49,148 nt of DNA from Polyangia bacterium (GTDB lineage: Bacteria; Myxococcota_A; Polyangia; Polyangiales; Polyangiaceae): positions 1 to 49,148 of the forward strand of contig JAUHZF010000021.1 of the NCBI GenBank assembly GCA_030426145.1, written 5' to 3'. The notes under the pieces were generated by a model that saw only the letters and a list, made by a program, of their open reading frames with translations, did not search any database and was not told the DNA's origin. A program made the position numbers and the translations under genes. This document shows, one piece after another, positions 15,687 to 25,608 of the stretch (positions within the stretch are counted from its first letter, which is position 1; every line of letters begins with the position of its first letter).

Positions 15687-17528
15687 ATGCAACTCCTTGC
15701 CCAATCGGCCGTTTACCTCGCCTCGGCGGTGGTCGCCGTTCCCCTGTTCAAGCGCCTGGGCCTGGGCTCCACCCTCGGCTACCTCGCGGCGGGTGTGGTG
15801 ATCGGGCCATCCGCCTTGGGCCTCGTGTCCGACCCCGAGCGCATCCTGCACTTCGCCGAGCTGGGGGTGGTGCTCCTGCTCTTCCTGGTCGGGCTGGAGC
15901 TCGAGCCGGAGCGGCTCTCCGCGCTGCGTCGGAGGATCTTCGGGCTCGGCGGCTTTCAGGTGGGGTTGACGACCCTGCTCTTCGGGGCGGCCGCGTTCCT
16001 GGTCGGTCGGCCCCTGGTCGAGGCGGGCGTCATCGGGGCGGGCCTGGCCCTCTCCTCGACCGCGCTCGCGTTGCAGGTGCTCGGCGAACGCGGCGACCTT
16101 CATCGGCCCTACGGCCGCGCGACCTTCGCCATCCTCCTGTTCCACGACATGGCGGTGATCCCCATGCTGGCGGTGGTCCCCATGCTCGGCGACGGCGGAG
16201 GGCGAGGTGGACCTTCTCCCCTCATCGCGCTCGGCACCCTGGTGGGGGTGGTGGTGGCCGGAAAGTACCTGGTGCGGCCCTTCCTTCGTCTCGCCGCCGG
16301 GGCACAGAGCTCGGAGGTAAGCACCGCGGCCGCTCTCTTCGTGGTGGTGGGCACCGCCCTGCTCATGGAGGAGGTCGGCTTGTCGATGGCGCTCGGCGCC
16401 TTCCTCGCCGGGGTGCTCCTCGCGGACTCGGAGTATCGGCACGAGCTCGAGGCCAACATCCAACCGTTCAAGGGGCTGCTGCTCGGCCTCTTCTTCATCG
16501 CCATCGGCATGAGCGCCAAACTGCGCCTCGTGGCGGAGAGCCCGCTGCTCGTGGTCGGCTTGGTCCTGAGTCTGGTGGCCGGCAAGGCCATCATGCTCGT
16601 GCTCGTAGGCCGAGTTGCGGAGCTTCCACGGCGCGAGCGCATCGATCTCGCGGTCGCCCTGTCGCACGGCGGCGTCTTCGCCTTTCTCCTCTTCGGCGTC
16701 GCCGCCGACAGCGGCGTGCTCCCGCGCGACGTGACCGACCTGCTGGTGGTGGTGGTGGCCGTGAGCATGGCCTTCACGCCGCTTCTCTTCGCCTTGCGTG
16801 ACGCCATGGTGCGGCGCTTCCCGGGAGCCGACGACGTGCCGAGCACCGAGGAGACGCCATACGAAGACGCACACGTGGTCATCGCTGGATTCGGTCGTTT
16901 CGGACAGATCGTCGGTCGGGTCCTGGCCACCAAGCGCATCGCTTTCACCGCCATCGAGGCGGACGCGGGCCAGGTCGATTTCGTTCGGCGCTACGGCTCG
17001 TCGGTGCACTTCGGCGACACCACCCGGGTCGAGATCCTCCGCGCCAGCGGCGTGGCCGACGCGCGGGTCTTCGTCTTGGCCGTCGACGACATGGAGGCCT
17101 CGGTCGAGACGGCGCGGGTGGTGCGTTCGACCTTCCCTGGCGTGCCCGTCGTGGCGCGAGCGCGCAACCGACGCCACGCCTTCCTCCTCATGGAGCTCGG
17201 GGTGGACGTCATCTTCCGGGAGACCTTCGCTTCCAGTCTCGAGGCGGCGCGTGAGGTCCTCATCGAGCTCGGCCTTCCCACCCACGAGGCCTACCGTGCG
17301 GCGCGAAAGTTCCGCGAGCACGACGAGCGGGTCCTCGAGGAGCAGTTCCACATCCGCGACGACACCGACGCCCTGGTGGCCACGACGCTCGCACGCGAGG
17401 AGCAGCTCCGTCAGCTCTTCGAATGGGACGAGGAGCCTGCGCGCCCCTTCTCTTTGGGGGGCAAGGGCGCCGTACGACGGGCAACCCTGGGGTACGACGA
17501 GAAGAACCGGCCTCCCGCGGCCGAATGA
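15687..17528 (+). CDS. Kef-type (CPA2) monovalent cation:proton antiporter with TrkA-N domain
   Basis: 613 residues. About 12 membrane helices fill residues 1-385, with the CPA2 signatures 'LGYLAAGVVIGPSALGLV', 'GVVLLLFLVGLELEP' and 'ALSSTALALQVLGERG'. A cytosolic TrkA-N/RCK nucleotide-binding domain begins at 'HVVIAGFGRFGQIVG' (about 395) and runs to about 510; the last hundred residues are charged. KefB/KefC homologues export potassium in exchange for protons, gated by nucleotide or glutathione-conjugate binding. The gene diverges from the Fur-like regulator, which may control it. Confidence 0.93.
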   Translation: MQLLAQSAVYLASAVVAVPLFKRLGLGSTLGYLAAGVVIGPSALGLVSDPERILHFAELGVVLLLFLVGLELEPERLSALRRRIFGLGGFQVGLTTLLFGAAAFLVGRPLVEAGVIGAGLALSSTALALQVLGERGDLHRPYGRATFAILLFHDMAVIPMLAVVPMLGDGGGRGGPSPLIALGTLVGVVVAGKYLVRPFLRLAAGAQSSEVSTAAALFVVVGTALLMEEVGLSMALGAFLAGVLLADSEYRHELEANIQPFKGLLLGLFFIAIGMSAKLRLVAESPLLVVGLVLSLVAGKAIMLVLVGRVAELPRRERIDLAVALSHGGVFAFLLFGVAADSGVLPRDVTDLLVVVVAVSMAFTPLLFALRDAMVRRFPGADDVPSTEETPYEDAHVVIAGFGRFGQIVGRVLATKRIAFTAIEADAGQVDFVRRYGSSVHFGDTTRVEILRASGVADARVFVLAVDDMEASVETARVVRSTFPGVPVVARARNRRHAFLLMELGVDVIFRETFASSLEAAREVLIELGLPTHEAYRAARKFREHDERVLEEQFHIRDDTDALVATTLAREEQLRQLFEWDEEPARPFSLGGKGAVRRATLGYDEKNRPPAAE

Positions 17529-17647
17529 GCACGCCGACGGTAACCAAGCGTCACCTGTCTTTCTCAAGCTCCTCGAATCCGGGCCGTTCCCCATCATGGC
17601 CGGGACGTGTGCTCGGCCTGTGAACGCATCCAGGAGTGGGGAGAAAG

Positions 17648-20143
17648 ATGAGTCAACGACGGATCAGTGCGGCTGAGGCGAGGGACCTGGCTCAGAAGGT
17701 CGACGCGATGGAGCGCTCTCAGGCGGTCATCGAGTTCCAGCTCGACGGCACCATCATCCGCGCCAACGACAACTTTTTGAACGCGGTGGGCTACACCCTC
17801 GAAGAGGTCGTCGGCCAGCACCATCGTCTCTTCGTGGATGACGCCCACGCGGCGAGCGAAGACTACGCGCATTTCTGGGAGACGCTTCGGGCCGGCACCT
17901 TCCACGCAGGTGAGTTCGAGCGCGTTCGCAAGGACGGCGAACGGATCTGGATCCAGGCCAGCTACAACCCTTGCCTCGACGCCAAGGGCCAGCCCACCAA
18001 GGTGGTGAAGTTTGCCCAGGACATCACGGCGCAGAAGCGTGCGGCGGCCGACGCGCAGGGGCAGCTCGACGCCATTGGGCGTTCCCAGGCCGTCATCGAG
18101 TTCGAGCTCGACGGCACCATCATCGACGCCAACAAAAACTTCCTGGCGGCGGTCGGATACGCCCGCGACGAGATCGTCGGGCAGCATCACCGCATCTTCG
18201 CTGACCCTGCTTATGCCTCGAGCCCGGCTTACGCCGAGCTCTGGTCGAAGCTTCGCGCGGGGCAGTTCATCGCCGGCGAGTTTCAGCGCTTCGGCAAGGG
18301 GGGCAAGGAGATTTGGATCCAGGCCTCGTACAACCCCATCTTCGACCCGGCGGGCCGCCCCATCAAAGTGGTGAAATACGCGGCGGATATCACCGAGCAG
18401 AAGGTGCGTGCTGCCAATGCGCAGGGACAGCTCGAGGCGATTGGGCGCGCCCAAGCGGTCATCGAGTTCGACCTCGATGGCACCATTCGCCACGCCAACG
18501 ACAACTTCCTCGCCGCCGTGGGCTATGAGCTCCACGAGATCGTCGGGAAGCACCACAGCATGTTCGTGGACCGCACCTTTGCCGCCTCTCCCGAGTACGC
18601 CGACCTCTGGCGACGGCTGCGGGCCGGTGAGTTCAACAGCGGCGAGTTCAAGCGCTTCGGTAAGGGCGGAAGAGAGATTTGGATCTCCGCTTCCTACAAC
18701 CCCATCCTCGACGCGAGTGGACATCCGTTCAAGGTGGTGAAGTTCGCCACCGACGTCACCGAGCGGGTCAAGGCCGTCAACCGCATCCAGGAGAGCCTCG
18801 GCAAGCTCGCCAGTGGCGACACCGACGCCTTCATCGAGGAGCAATACGGAGCCGCCTACCTCGAGCAGATGAAGAGCGACGTGAACCAGATCGGCGTCGT
18901 GATCAAGGCCTTCGGCGGCGAGCTGTCACGACTCATCGATGCCGCTCAGGCGGGCCAGCTCAGCGAGCGCGGGGATGCGAGCGAATTCCAAGGTGCATAC
19001 GCCGGGCTCATTTCGGGCGTGAACGACATGCTCGAAGCGATGGTGCGGCCCATCGACGAAGTTCGCGCGGTATCGGAGAAGCTTGCCAGTGGCGACCTTC
19101 GAGATCGTGTTCGCGGCGACTATCAGGGCGACTTCTCCGCCCTCAAGAGCAGCTTCAACGGCTTCGTGGACGAGCTCAATCAGCTCCTGGCTCAGGCCAA
19201 GAGCATCACCCAAGAGGTCCTGAGTGCGGGCACGCAGGTCCGCTCTTCGAGCAGCGAACTCGCCGAGAGCTCTGCGCGACAGAGTGAGGCAGTGCATCAA
19301 TCATCCTCGGCGCTCACCCAGACGGCGAGCCAGGTCACGGCCAATGCCGAGAACGCGGGTATCGCCAACCAGCTCGTGGGCGAGGCCGCCAAGGCCGCGA
19401 ACGTCGGGCGCGAGCGAATGGCCGAGATGGCGACGTCGATGGAGGACATCTCGCGCTCGAGCCAAGAGATCGCGAAGATCATCAAGGTCATCGACGAAAT
19501 CGCATTCCAGACCAACCTCCTCGCGCTCAACGCCGCAGTCGAAGCGGCCCGTGCGGGCAAGTACGGCAAGGGTTTTGCGGTCGTGGCCCAAGAGGTGCGC
19601 ACGCTCGCCGAGCGAAGCGCGAAGGCAGCCAAGGAGACGGCGGAGATCATCGTCACGTCGCGCGACACCGTGCAGCACGGCGTGCAGATCAGCGAAGCCA
19701 CCACCACCGCGCTCGGGGACATCGTGACCAACGTGCACAAGGTACGAGATCTCGTGGCCGAGATCGCGGCGGCGAGCCGTGAGCAGACCGACGGGCTCAA
19801 CGGGGTCCAAACGGCGATGCAGCAGCTCTCCGACGGCGCCCACACCGGAGCTGCACACAGTACCGAGCTCGCGACGGCTGCCGAGCAGCTGAGTCGCCAG
19901 ACGGCATCCCTCATCCAGTCGGTCGACCGCTTCCAGCTCGCCAAGCCCGAGGTGGAGACTCCGAGCGCGGCGTCGCCCGAGATGATGCAGCAGCTGGTTG
20001 CCATGCTGCAGCAGAAGGGCATGAACATGAGCCAGCTCGTAGCCCAGCTGCCCTCGGCGACGCAGGTTCACGGCGGCGCGCCAGCGCCCGCCAACGATAG
20101 GTACCCGGCCGTGTCCGGCGGTGGCGACTTCACTGGGAAGTGA
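17648..20143 (+). CDS. Soluble methyl-accepting chemotaxis protein with three tandem PAS domains
   Basis: 831 residues from ATG 17648 (GGAGAAAG site upstream; an in-frame GTG at 17636 is less likely). No membrane segment is visible, so it is cytoplasmic. Three near-identical PAS domains start at about residues 25, 147 and 269, each with the pattern QAVIEF.LDGTI..AN.NFL.AVGY, G.HH..F and IWI.ASYNP..D..G.P.KVVK. A poly-HAMP-like stretch follows (about 380-520), then a full MCP signalling domain whose hairpin tip reads '[21 protein letters not shown]' (about 617-637). It would feed a CheA/CheW array, probably sensing oxygen, redox or a bound cofactor. No che genes are nearby. Confidence 0.95.
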   Translation: MSQRRISAAEARDLAQKVDAMERSQAVIEFQLDGTIIRANDNFLNAVGYTLEEVVGQHHRLFVDDAHAASEDYAHFWETLRAGTFHAGEFERVRKDGERIWIQASYNPCLDAKGQPTKVVKFAQDITAQKRAAADAQGQLDAIGRSQAVIEFELDGTIIDANKNFLAAVGYARDEIVGQHHRIFADPAYASSPAYAELWSKLRAGQFIAGEFQRFGKGGKEIWIQASYNPIFDPAGRPIKVVKYAADITEQKVRAANAQGQLEAIGRAQAVIEFDLDGTIRHANDNFLAAVGYELHEIVGKHHSMFVDRTFAASPEYADLWRRLRAGEFNSGEFKRFGKGGREIWISASYNPILDASGHPFKVVKFATDVTERVKAVNRIQESLGKLASGDTDAFIEEQYGAAYLEQMKSDVNQIGVVIKAFGGELSRLIDAAQAGQLSERGDASEFQGAYAGLISGVNDMLEAMVRPIDEVRAVSEKLASGDLRDRVRGDYQGDFSALKSSFNGFVDELNQLLAQAKSITQEVLSAGTQVRSSSSELAESSARQSEAVHQSSSALTQTASQVTANAENAGIANQLVGEAAKAANVGRERMAEMATSMEDISRSSQEIAKIIKVIDEIAFQTNLLALNAAVEAARAGKYGKGFAVVAQEVRTLAERSAKAAKETAEIIVTSRDTVQHGVQISEATTTALGDIVTNVHKVRDLVAEIAAASREQTDGLNGVQTAMQQLSDGAHTGAAHSTELATAAEQLSRQTASLIQSVDRFQLAKPEVETPSAASPEMMQQLVAMLQQKGMNMSQLVAQLPSATQVHGGAPAPANDRYPAVSGGGDFTGK
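17714..18765 (+). repeat. Three direct repeats of 366 bp encoding PAS domains
   Basis: The same landmark (GTCATCGAGTTC) occurs at 17726, 18092 and 18458, an exact 366-bp (122-codon) period. Similarity persists through each PAS unit at both DNA and protein level, indicating recent duplication or ongoing gene conversion inside the chemoreceptor gene. Confidence 0.88.
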
Positions 20144-20948
20144 GGGTCTTCAACCGGGCGAGGAGCGCATCGGTATCGGGGCGCGTCTTGTAGTCCTCGG
20201 CTGCGTGCGCGAATTTCACCTTGCCATCCCGGCCGATGAGAAAGATGGCGGGGATGGCGATCTTGTGGTGCTTTCGCTTGGACCATCGCTCGATGTCGAT
20301 GCCGAAACCCTTCAGGCGCTCGACCCCAGCCCCGTCGAGCGCGTTGACCACCTTGTACAGCTCGTGCACGGTGACCTCGGCGTCGCTCAACAGCGGGAAG
20401 GGCACATCGTAGGTCTTCTTCGTTTCGACCGAGCCCTCGAGCTCGTCGACGCTGACCATCACCGTCTGGATCCCCATCTCCATCAGCTGGGGATGGGCTT
20501 TACTCAGCTTCCGAACCTGGAAGCTACAGTAGGGTCACCAGCCGCCCCGATAGAAGACGAGCATCACCTCGCTCTTCTTCGTGAGCTCCGACAGCTTCAC
20601 CTTCCCACCTTCGACGGAAGGAAGCTCGAAGTCGGGTGCGGCCTCACCGACCGGAACGCCGACGCCTTCGGGAAGGGTGCCTAGCTCTTGTTCGGAGGTG
20701 GACTTGAAGGCCTTCGCTTTGGCTGCCTTCAGCGCTGGGGCGGACGCGGTGGCAGATGCGGTGCTGGCGCCGCTGGCCGACGACGTCGCGGTGGCCGTGG
20801 GCGTGACCTCTTTGGGGGAGCTCTCGCTGCCGCAGGCCGCGACGAGGAGGGCGAGGGAGATCGTGGTGATGCGGGAGGTCACGAGGGCGATGTAGTTCGC
20901 GTTGAACCATGCGTCCAGCGCATCGGCCGTGTCTGCGGTGGAACTCAC
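20130..20948 (-). CDS. Probable selenocysteine-containing peroxiredoxin-like lipoprotein (UxxC)
   Basis: One continuous reading frame interrupted only by a TGA at 20535-20537. The flanking protein reads LVFYRGGW-[TGA][10 protein letters not shown]; in AhpC/TSA-type thioredoxin-fold proteins this position is the catalytic Cys of GGWCPYC, so the TGA fits selenocysteine in a UxxC motif. A SECIS-like hairpin follows directly. Downstream sequence is fully conserved in style ([11 protein letters not shown]..., [16 protein letters not shown]), arguing against decay. Upstream lie a lipobox (SLALLVAAC), an Ala/Ser/Thr linker and [11 protein letters not shown]. The frame opens at GTG 20948 (GTGA overlap with gloB); GTG 20882 would place the signal peptide at the N terminus and is also likely, making Sec residue 116 (138 from 20948). 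A periplasmic or outer-surface thiol peroxidase or reductase role is inferred. No sel genes are in the window. Confidence 0.85.
20501..20531 (-). promoter_or_regulatory. SECIS-like hairpin after the in-frame UGA
   Basis: Starting 3 nt after the UGA, the transcript can fold into a near-continuous 12-bp stem: UACU pairs with AGUA, one G is bulged, then UAGCUUCC pairs with GGAAGCUG (one G-U pair). The 6-nt apical loop is AGGUUC (20513-20518), with its Gs 18-19 nt after the UGA. Bacterial SECIS elements need a hairpin just 3' of UGA with G (commonly GU) in the apical loop; the E. coli fdhF loop AGGUCU is very similar in sequence and position. Confidence 0.8.
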
Positions 20949-21823
20949 TCGTTCAGCGGCAGCACGTGGTCGGGGCGCTCGCGGTAGTCCTTGCGGTCTT
21001 TCAGTCGGCGGGTCGCCGCGAAGACGTCGACGGGAGCGCTGAGGTCGTCATCGGGGAAGGCATCGGCGACTGCCTTCTGCACCGTGGTTTGAGCGAAGCG
21101 GAGGAAGGGATTGCTCGCCCGCTCCTCCCCGATGGTGGAGGGTACGCTGCACTTGCCTTCGGCGCGCAGTGCCCAGACCTTCCGGATGCGCTCGGCGAGG
21201 GCGTCGTTGTCGGGTTCCACCGACCACGCGAAGCGGAGGTTGTCTTCGGTGTACTCGTGCGCGCAGCACACGCGGGTTTCGGGGGGGAGAGCGGCGAGGC
21301 GCTTCAGGCTCTCGTGCATCTTCGCTGGCGGGCCATCGAACAGGTAGCCGCACCCGGCCGCGAAGAGCGTGTCGCCGCAGAAGACGACGTCCTCGAAGAC
21401 GTACGACACGTGCCCATCGATGTGGCCCTCGGTGAGCATGACCTTTCCGTTCACGTCGCCGAAGCGCAGCGTGTCTCCATCGTCGACGGGCTCGGTGATC
21501 CCGGGTACGTCGTCGGCGCGCTTCTTGGCACCGACGACGCGGAGGTCCTTCAGCATGCCCTTCTGCTCGAAGGCTTGATTGATCCCGATGTGGTCGTGGT
21601 GGGTGTGGGTGTTGAAGATGGCGGTCAGCTTCAGGCCTCGGGCTTCGCAGTAGGCGAGCACCTCATCGGCAGCCGGGGGGCCGTCGATCGCGGCGGCCTC
21701 TTTGGTCGCGGTGTCGACCAGAAGCCAGATGAGGTTGTCGCGCCAGGCGGGGACCTGGTGCACCTCGAGGCGGCCGCTGGCGGTGGCGAAGGGCGGGGTT
21801 GGCGTGCGGACGACGTGATCCAT
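20945..21823 (-). CDS. gloB: Hydroxyacylglutathione hydrolase (glyoxalase II)
   Basis: 292 residues. Metallo-beta-lactamase fold with the THTHHDH metal motif (about 72-78), GHIDGHVSY (third ligand His), 'VFCGDTLFAAGCGYLFDG' and the glyoxalase II-specific 'CCAHEYTEDNLRFAWSVEPDN', plus a C-terminal 'PSTIGEERASNPFLR' segment that binds glutathione thioesters. The enzyme hydrolyses S-lactoylglutathione in methylglyoxal detoxification. At about 290 residues it is somewhat longer than E. coli GloB (251). The stop overlaps the GTG of the peroxiredoxin-like selenoprotein frame by 4 bp, suggesting one thiol-redox transcription unit. Confidence 0.95.
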   Translation of the reverse strand: MDHVVRTPTPPFATASGRLEVHQVPAWRDNLIWLLVDTATKEAAAIDGPPAADEVLAYCEARGLKLTAIFNTHTHHDHIGINQAFEQKGMLKDLRVVGAKKRADDVPGITEPVDDGDTLRFGDVNGKVMLTEGHIDGHVSYVFEDVVFCGDTLFAAGCGYLFDGPPAKMHESLKRLAALPPETRVCCAHEYTEDNLRFAWSVEPDNDALAERIRKVWALRAEGKCSVPSTIGEERASNPFLRFAQTTVQKAVADAFPDDDLSAPVDVFAATRRLKDRKDYRERPDHVLPLNE

Positions 21824-21856
21824 GTGCGGAAGGCATAGCCTTCCCGGGAGGCGGCG

Positions 21857-23086
21857 TCAGGGGCAGACGGAGGCTGGACAGAGCTCTTCGGGGCCAAAGC
21901 CGAGGAGCTGGTCGGCGCCCGAGAGGTGGTCGGCTTCGATCCAACCGGCGGACCGCGCGACGCGTTCGAGGCGCACCTCGTCGATGAGACCGTCGAAGGA
22001 GCGCGAGTTGGACATGGACTCGTTGCCGATGCGCAATGTCGTGGCGTTGTCGGGCTGCGGGGCACCGGCCGGCAAGGTGTTGTTCATCGCCACGGCTTTG
22101 CCGTCGATGTAGACGCTGGTGGTGGTTGGGGCACCGTCGTCGTGGACCAGGGCGACGTGGTGCCACGTGTCGAGGCCCATCGAGGCGCTGGTGAGGTAGG
22201 CGCCGGACGACACGCTGAAGCCGCGCTCGAACGACACCCCGTAGGCGGTCGCGCCCGGGCCGGTGCTCTGAATGTGGAGGGTCCAGCCGTTGGCGCCGGC
22301 GAGGTTGGTGGCCTTGTCGACGATGCGGCCGTAGCCGTTGCCGCCCGTCGTGGTGGCTCGGATCCAGACGGAGATGGTACCGCCGTTGGTGAAGAGGCCC
22401 TCGATGGCGGCTTGGCTGGGCACATCGAGCTGCGTGGGCGAGTTGACGGTGTGGGCTGAAGCCAAGCCGATCCGACCGGGGACATAGCTCACTGCGGGCG
22501 CCGGCGTCGCGTTGGCGCCGCTCCCCGAAGCGTCGCTCTCGCTGCCGAGGTGCCATACTGCGGCGTAGCCGTCGAACGGGGTAGAAGAGACCGGGGGCGC
22601 GGACGGGTTCCCGTAGTACATGAAGAAGCGCTCGCCCGTGTCGAGACTGGGCAGGCGCACCCAAACCTCACCTTCGGTGCCCCAGTTTTCGACCTCGTGC
22701 TCGAGCACCGTGGCGTGGTCGGCGGCGACGAAACGCAGGTCTTGGCCGGCGTTGGTCGCGGCCATGTCGATGCGGCTGTCGTCGAGGCGCACCCGCACCA
22801 CGAAGCCCGTGTGGGGGCCGCCAGTGACCGTACCCACCTCGACCGGGCGGCGCCGCGGCCAGGAGGGGTCGAACCACGGCGCGGACCCGCCGACGTCGCC
22901 ACCACCCGCGGAGGCGCTCGTCGAGCTAGCGCTCGTGCTGCTGATGGAGGTGGCGGTGGCCGTGCTCATCGTCGAGCCGCCGCCACCTGCCACGGCGCGC
23001 GGATCGACGGTGTCCCAGTCGAGGAGGCAGCTGCTGGTGGCGATGCCGACCAGGGGGATGAGCGCCGTGATGCGCACGACCCCCAA
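21857..23086 (-). CDS. LamG/DUF2341-type surface lipoprotein
   Basis: 409 residues. The signal peptide ends at IATSSC, followed by a Gly/Ser/Thr/Ala linker (about 35-65). Next comes a DUF2341-like beta domain: 'RRRPVEVGTVTGGPHTGFVVRVRLD', ...'RFFMYYGNPSAP', in the usual position before a LamG (concanavalin A-like) domain with 'GTISVWIRATT', 'WHHVALVHDD..TTSVYIDGK' and 'FDGLIDEVRLERVARSAGWI'. Such proteins are exported and bind glycans or proteins; the partner is unknown. It lies 18 bp downstream of ychF and 33 bp upstream of gloB on the same strand. Confidence 0.88.
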   Translation of the reverse strand: MGVVRITALIPLVGIATSSCLLDWDTVDPRAVAGGGGSTMSTATATSISSTSASSTSASAGGGDVGGSAPWFDPSWPRRRPVEVGTVTGGPHTGFVVRVRLDDSRIDMAATNAGQDLRFVAADHATVLEHEVENWGTEGEVWVRLPSLDTGERFFMYYGNPSAPPVSSTPFDGYAAVWHLGSESDASGSGANATPAPAVSYVPGRIGLASAHTVNSPTQLDVPSQAAIEGLFTNGGTISVWIRATTTGGNGYGRIVDKATNLAGANGWTLHIQSTGPGATAYGVSFERGFSVSSGAYLTSASMGLDTWHHVALVHDDGAPTTTSVYIDGKAVAMNNTLPAGAPQPDNATTLRIGNESMSNSRSFDGLIDEVRLERVARSAGWIEADHLSGADQLLGFGPEELCPASVCP

Positions 23087-23104
23087 GCTACCACACGGGA
23101 AGGA

Positions 23105-24199
<1,095 letters not shown>

Positions 24200-24288
24200 G
24201 ACGTTGATGGGGCGCCTACTGCATCCTCGGCCCCGGCGCCAGCGCATCGGTTGACAGTGGCCGTCCGAGAAGGCACCCAAGGCGGGCG

Positions 24289-24507
24289 ATGCAGACCCCG
24301 GGGCTCACCCACCTCAACGACAAGCAGCTCGAGCGGCTTCTCACCGCCGTGCACCGCGACCTGGTCGCCTGCCCCCTCACCCCCGACCAGCTCATGACCG
24401 CTGGTCTCTCCGACGTCTACGACCGCGTCGGCTTCCTCCGCGGCCTCGACAAGCCCAGCGTCAAGGCCGTGCTCGTCGCCGTTCTCGCCGAGCGCCGAAG
24501 GCGCTGA
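24289..24507 (+). CDS. Small conserved-looking hypothetical protein
   Basis: 72 residues: MQTPGLTHLNDKQLERLLTAVHR..., rich in Leu and Arg, predicted helical, with no membrane segment or Cys pair. The ATG follows an AAGGCGGG site. Codon usage is GC3-rich like its neighbours, and the 'HLNDKQLERLL..VHR....CPLT' pattern looks like a real helical domain. I do not recognise a function. Its last codons (AERRRR) lie inside the first copy of the 26-bp hairpin repeats. Confidence 0.6.
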   Translation: MQTPGLTHLNDKQLERLLTAVHRDLVACPLTPDQLMTAGLSDVYDRVGFLRGLDKPSVKAVLVAVLAERRRR

Positions 24508-24593
24508 CAGAGGCCGAGCGCCGAAGGCGCTGACGGAAGCCGAGCGCCGAAGGCGCTGACAGAAGCCGAGCGCCGAAAGCGCTGACGGAAAGC
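24490..24593 (+). repeat. Four tandem 26-bp repeats, each a potential hairpin
   Basis: Units start at 24490, 24516, 24542 and 24568 (exact 26-bp period). Each contains AGCGCC-GAA-GGCGCT, a 6-bp stem with a 3-nt loop; the fourth has one mismatch. The first unit overlaps the end and stop codon (24505-24507) of the small gene. They may act together as a transcription terminator or mRNA 3'-end stabiliser between the two convergent genes. Confidence 0.85.
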
Positions 24594-24615
24594 ACAGGGC
24601 GGTCTCGGTCTCGTC

Positions 24616-24721
24616 CTCGAGGACCTCGAACCCCGAACCCCGAACCTCGAACCTCGAACCTCGAACCTCGAACCTCGAACCTCGAACCTCGAGAGCCTCG
24701 AACCTCGAGAACCTCGAACCC
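24616..24721. repeat. Heptanucleotide tandem array B (CGAACCT)
   Basis: About thirteen 7-bp units of CGAACCT/CGAACCC, interrupted twice by CGAGA-type variants, directly abutting the stop codon of the PAP2 gene at 24723. It starts with the same CTCGAGGACCT 11-mer as array A. The 215-bp interval 24508-24722 holds only this array and the hairpin repeats. Confidence 0.9.
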
Positions 24722-24722
24722 G

Positions 24723-25607
24723 CTACCAGCGTGCGACGGTCGACACGCCGACCTCCTCGTCGGTGACGCGCGGCAGCACCAGCCAGTCCGTGTGGGGCGT
24801 GGGAATGGCCGCGTAGAGCAACAACGGCAGGACCGCCCCGGAGAAGCCACCCATCGCGGCACCTACGATGACGTCGGTGACGTGGTGCCGGTCGGCGACC
24901 ACGCGCTCGTGGGCGACCATCGTCGCGACGGAGAGGGCGGAGATGCACGCGAGCTCATCCCAGCCCTCGCCGTAGATGGGAAGATGGCTGTGGTGCAGGC
25001 ACGTGAGGCTAGCGGCCGTGAACGCCGATGACGTGTGGCCGCTGTAGAAGGCCCGTGGCGGGCGCTCCTCGAGGCAGCTCTCGTCGTGGGCGGGGTCTTC
25101 TCGGCATTCGATGGCGATGGGGCGCTCGCGGCGACTCAGCCGCTTGACGAGACCGGTTGCCGTGACGTTGAACAGCATCGCGAAGGCACTCACCGTCGTC
25201 ACCTGCCACGCGGTGTCCACGTCATCGTGCACCGTGGCGACCAAGAGGCCATCGAGGTAGGGCTGAGCACTGAGTAGGCCAAGGCTGACGTCACTGGCCC
25301 GCGCGGCACCATCACGCGCCCCCTCGTCTCCCAGCACGAGCTCATCCCGCGCGTCTTCGTCCAAGGACCAGCCATAGCCCCACCTGCCGTCGAGGGGCTT
25401 CGGCGCCAGCTTTTCGGCCAGCGCGCCCGCGCCTAGCGCCACCGTGGCGGCGTAGTCGAGCGGCCCCACCCTACGCCATCCCCAGTGCAGGTCGTCGGCC
25501 CGTGCGTTGCGGCTGGGCAACAGGACGGTGAGGACAGCGACGAGGCGCAGCCACGAGAGCCCTCGCGGTCGCAGCGCTGCTCCGTTTCGAGGATGCGTGG
25601 CGCTCAT
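24723..25607 (-). CDS. PAP2-superfamily membrane phosphatase
   Basis: 294 residues. A signal-like hydrophobic N terminus is followed by the three PAP2 active-site motifs in order: KRLSRRERP (KxxxxxxRP), YSGHTSSA (PSGH equivalent) and RVVADRHHVTDV (SRxxxxxHxxxD). PAP2 enzymes dephosphorylate lipid phosphates such as phosphatidate or undecaprenyl pyrophosphate on the outer face of the inner membrane. A single base separates it from the stop of the preceding 99-residue gene, so it is the last member of the seven-gene operon. Confidence 0.9.
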   Translation of the reverse strand: MSATHPRNGAALRPRGLSWLRLVAVLTVLLPSRNARADDLHWGWRRVGPLDYAATVALGAGALAEKLAPKPLDGRWGYGWSLDEDARDELVLGDEGARDGAARASDVSLGLLSAQPYLDGLLVATVHDDVDTAWQVTTVSAFAMLFNVTATGLVKRLSRRERPIAIECREDPAHDESCLEERPPRAFYSGHTSSAFTAASLTCLHHSHLPIYGEGWDELACISALSVATMVAHERVVADRHHVTDVIVGAAMGGFSGAVLPLLLYAAIPTPHTDWLVLPRVTDEEVGVSTVARW

Positions 25608-25608
25608 C

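Noticed and set aside
15669..17597. Very long open frame antisense to the Kef-type antiporter gene
   Set aside because: High GC leaves few stops in that frame; its translation is rich in His/Glu/Arg with no domain, while the plus-strand protein is a clear antiporter.
20535..20537. Reading the TGA as a nonsense mutation (pseudogene) of a peroxiredoxin
   Set aside because: The frame is otherwise intact on both sides, the stop hits exactly the catalytic Cys position, and a SECIS-like stem follows; selenocysteine explains all three.
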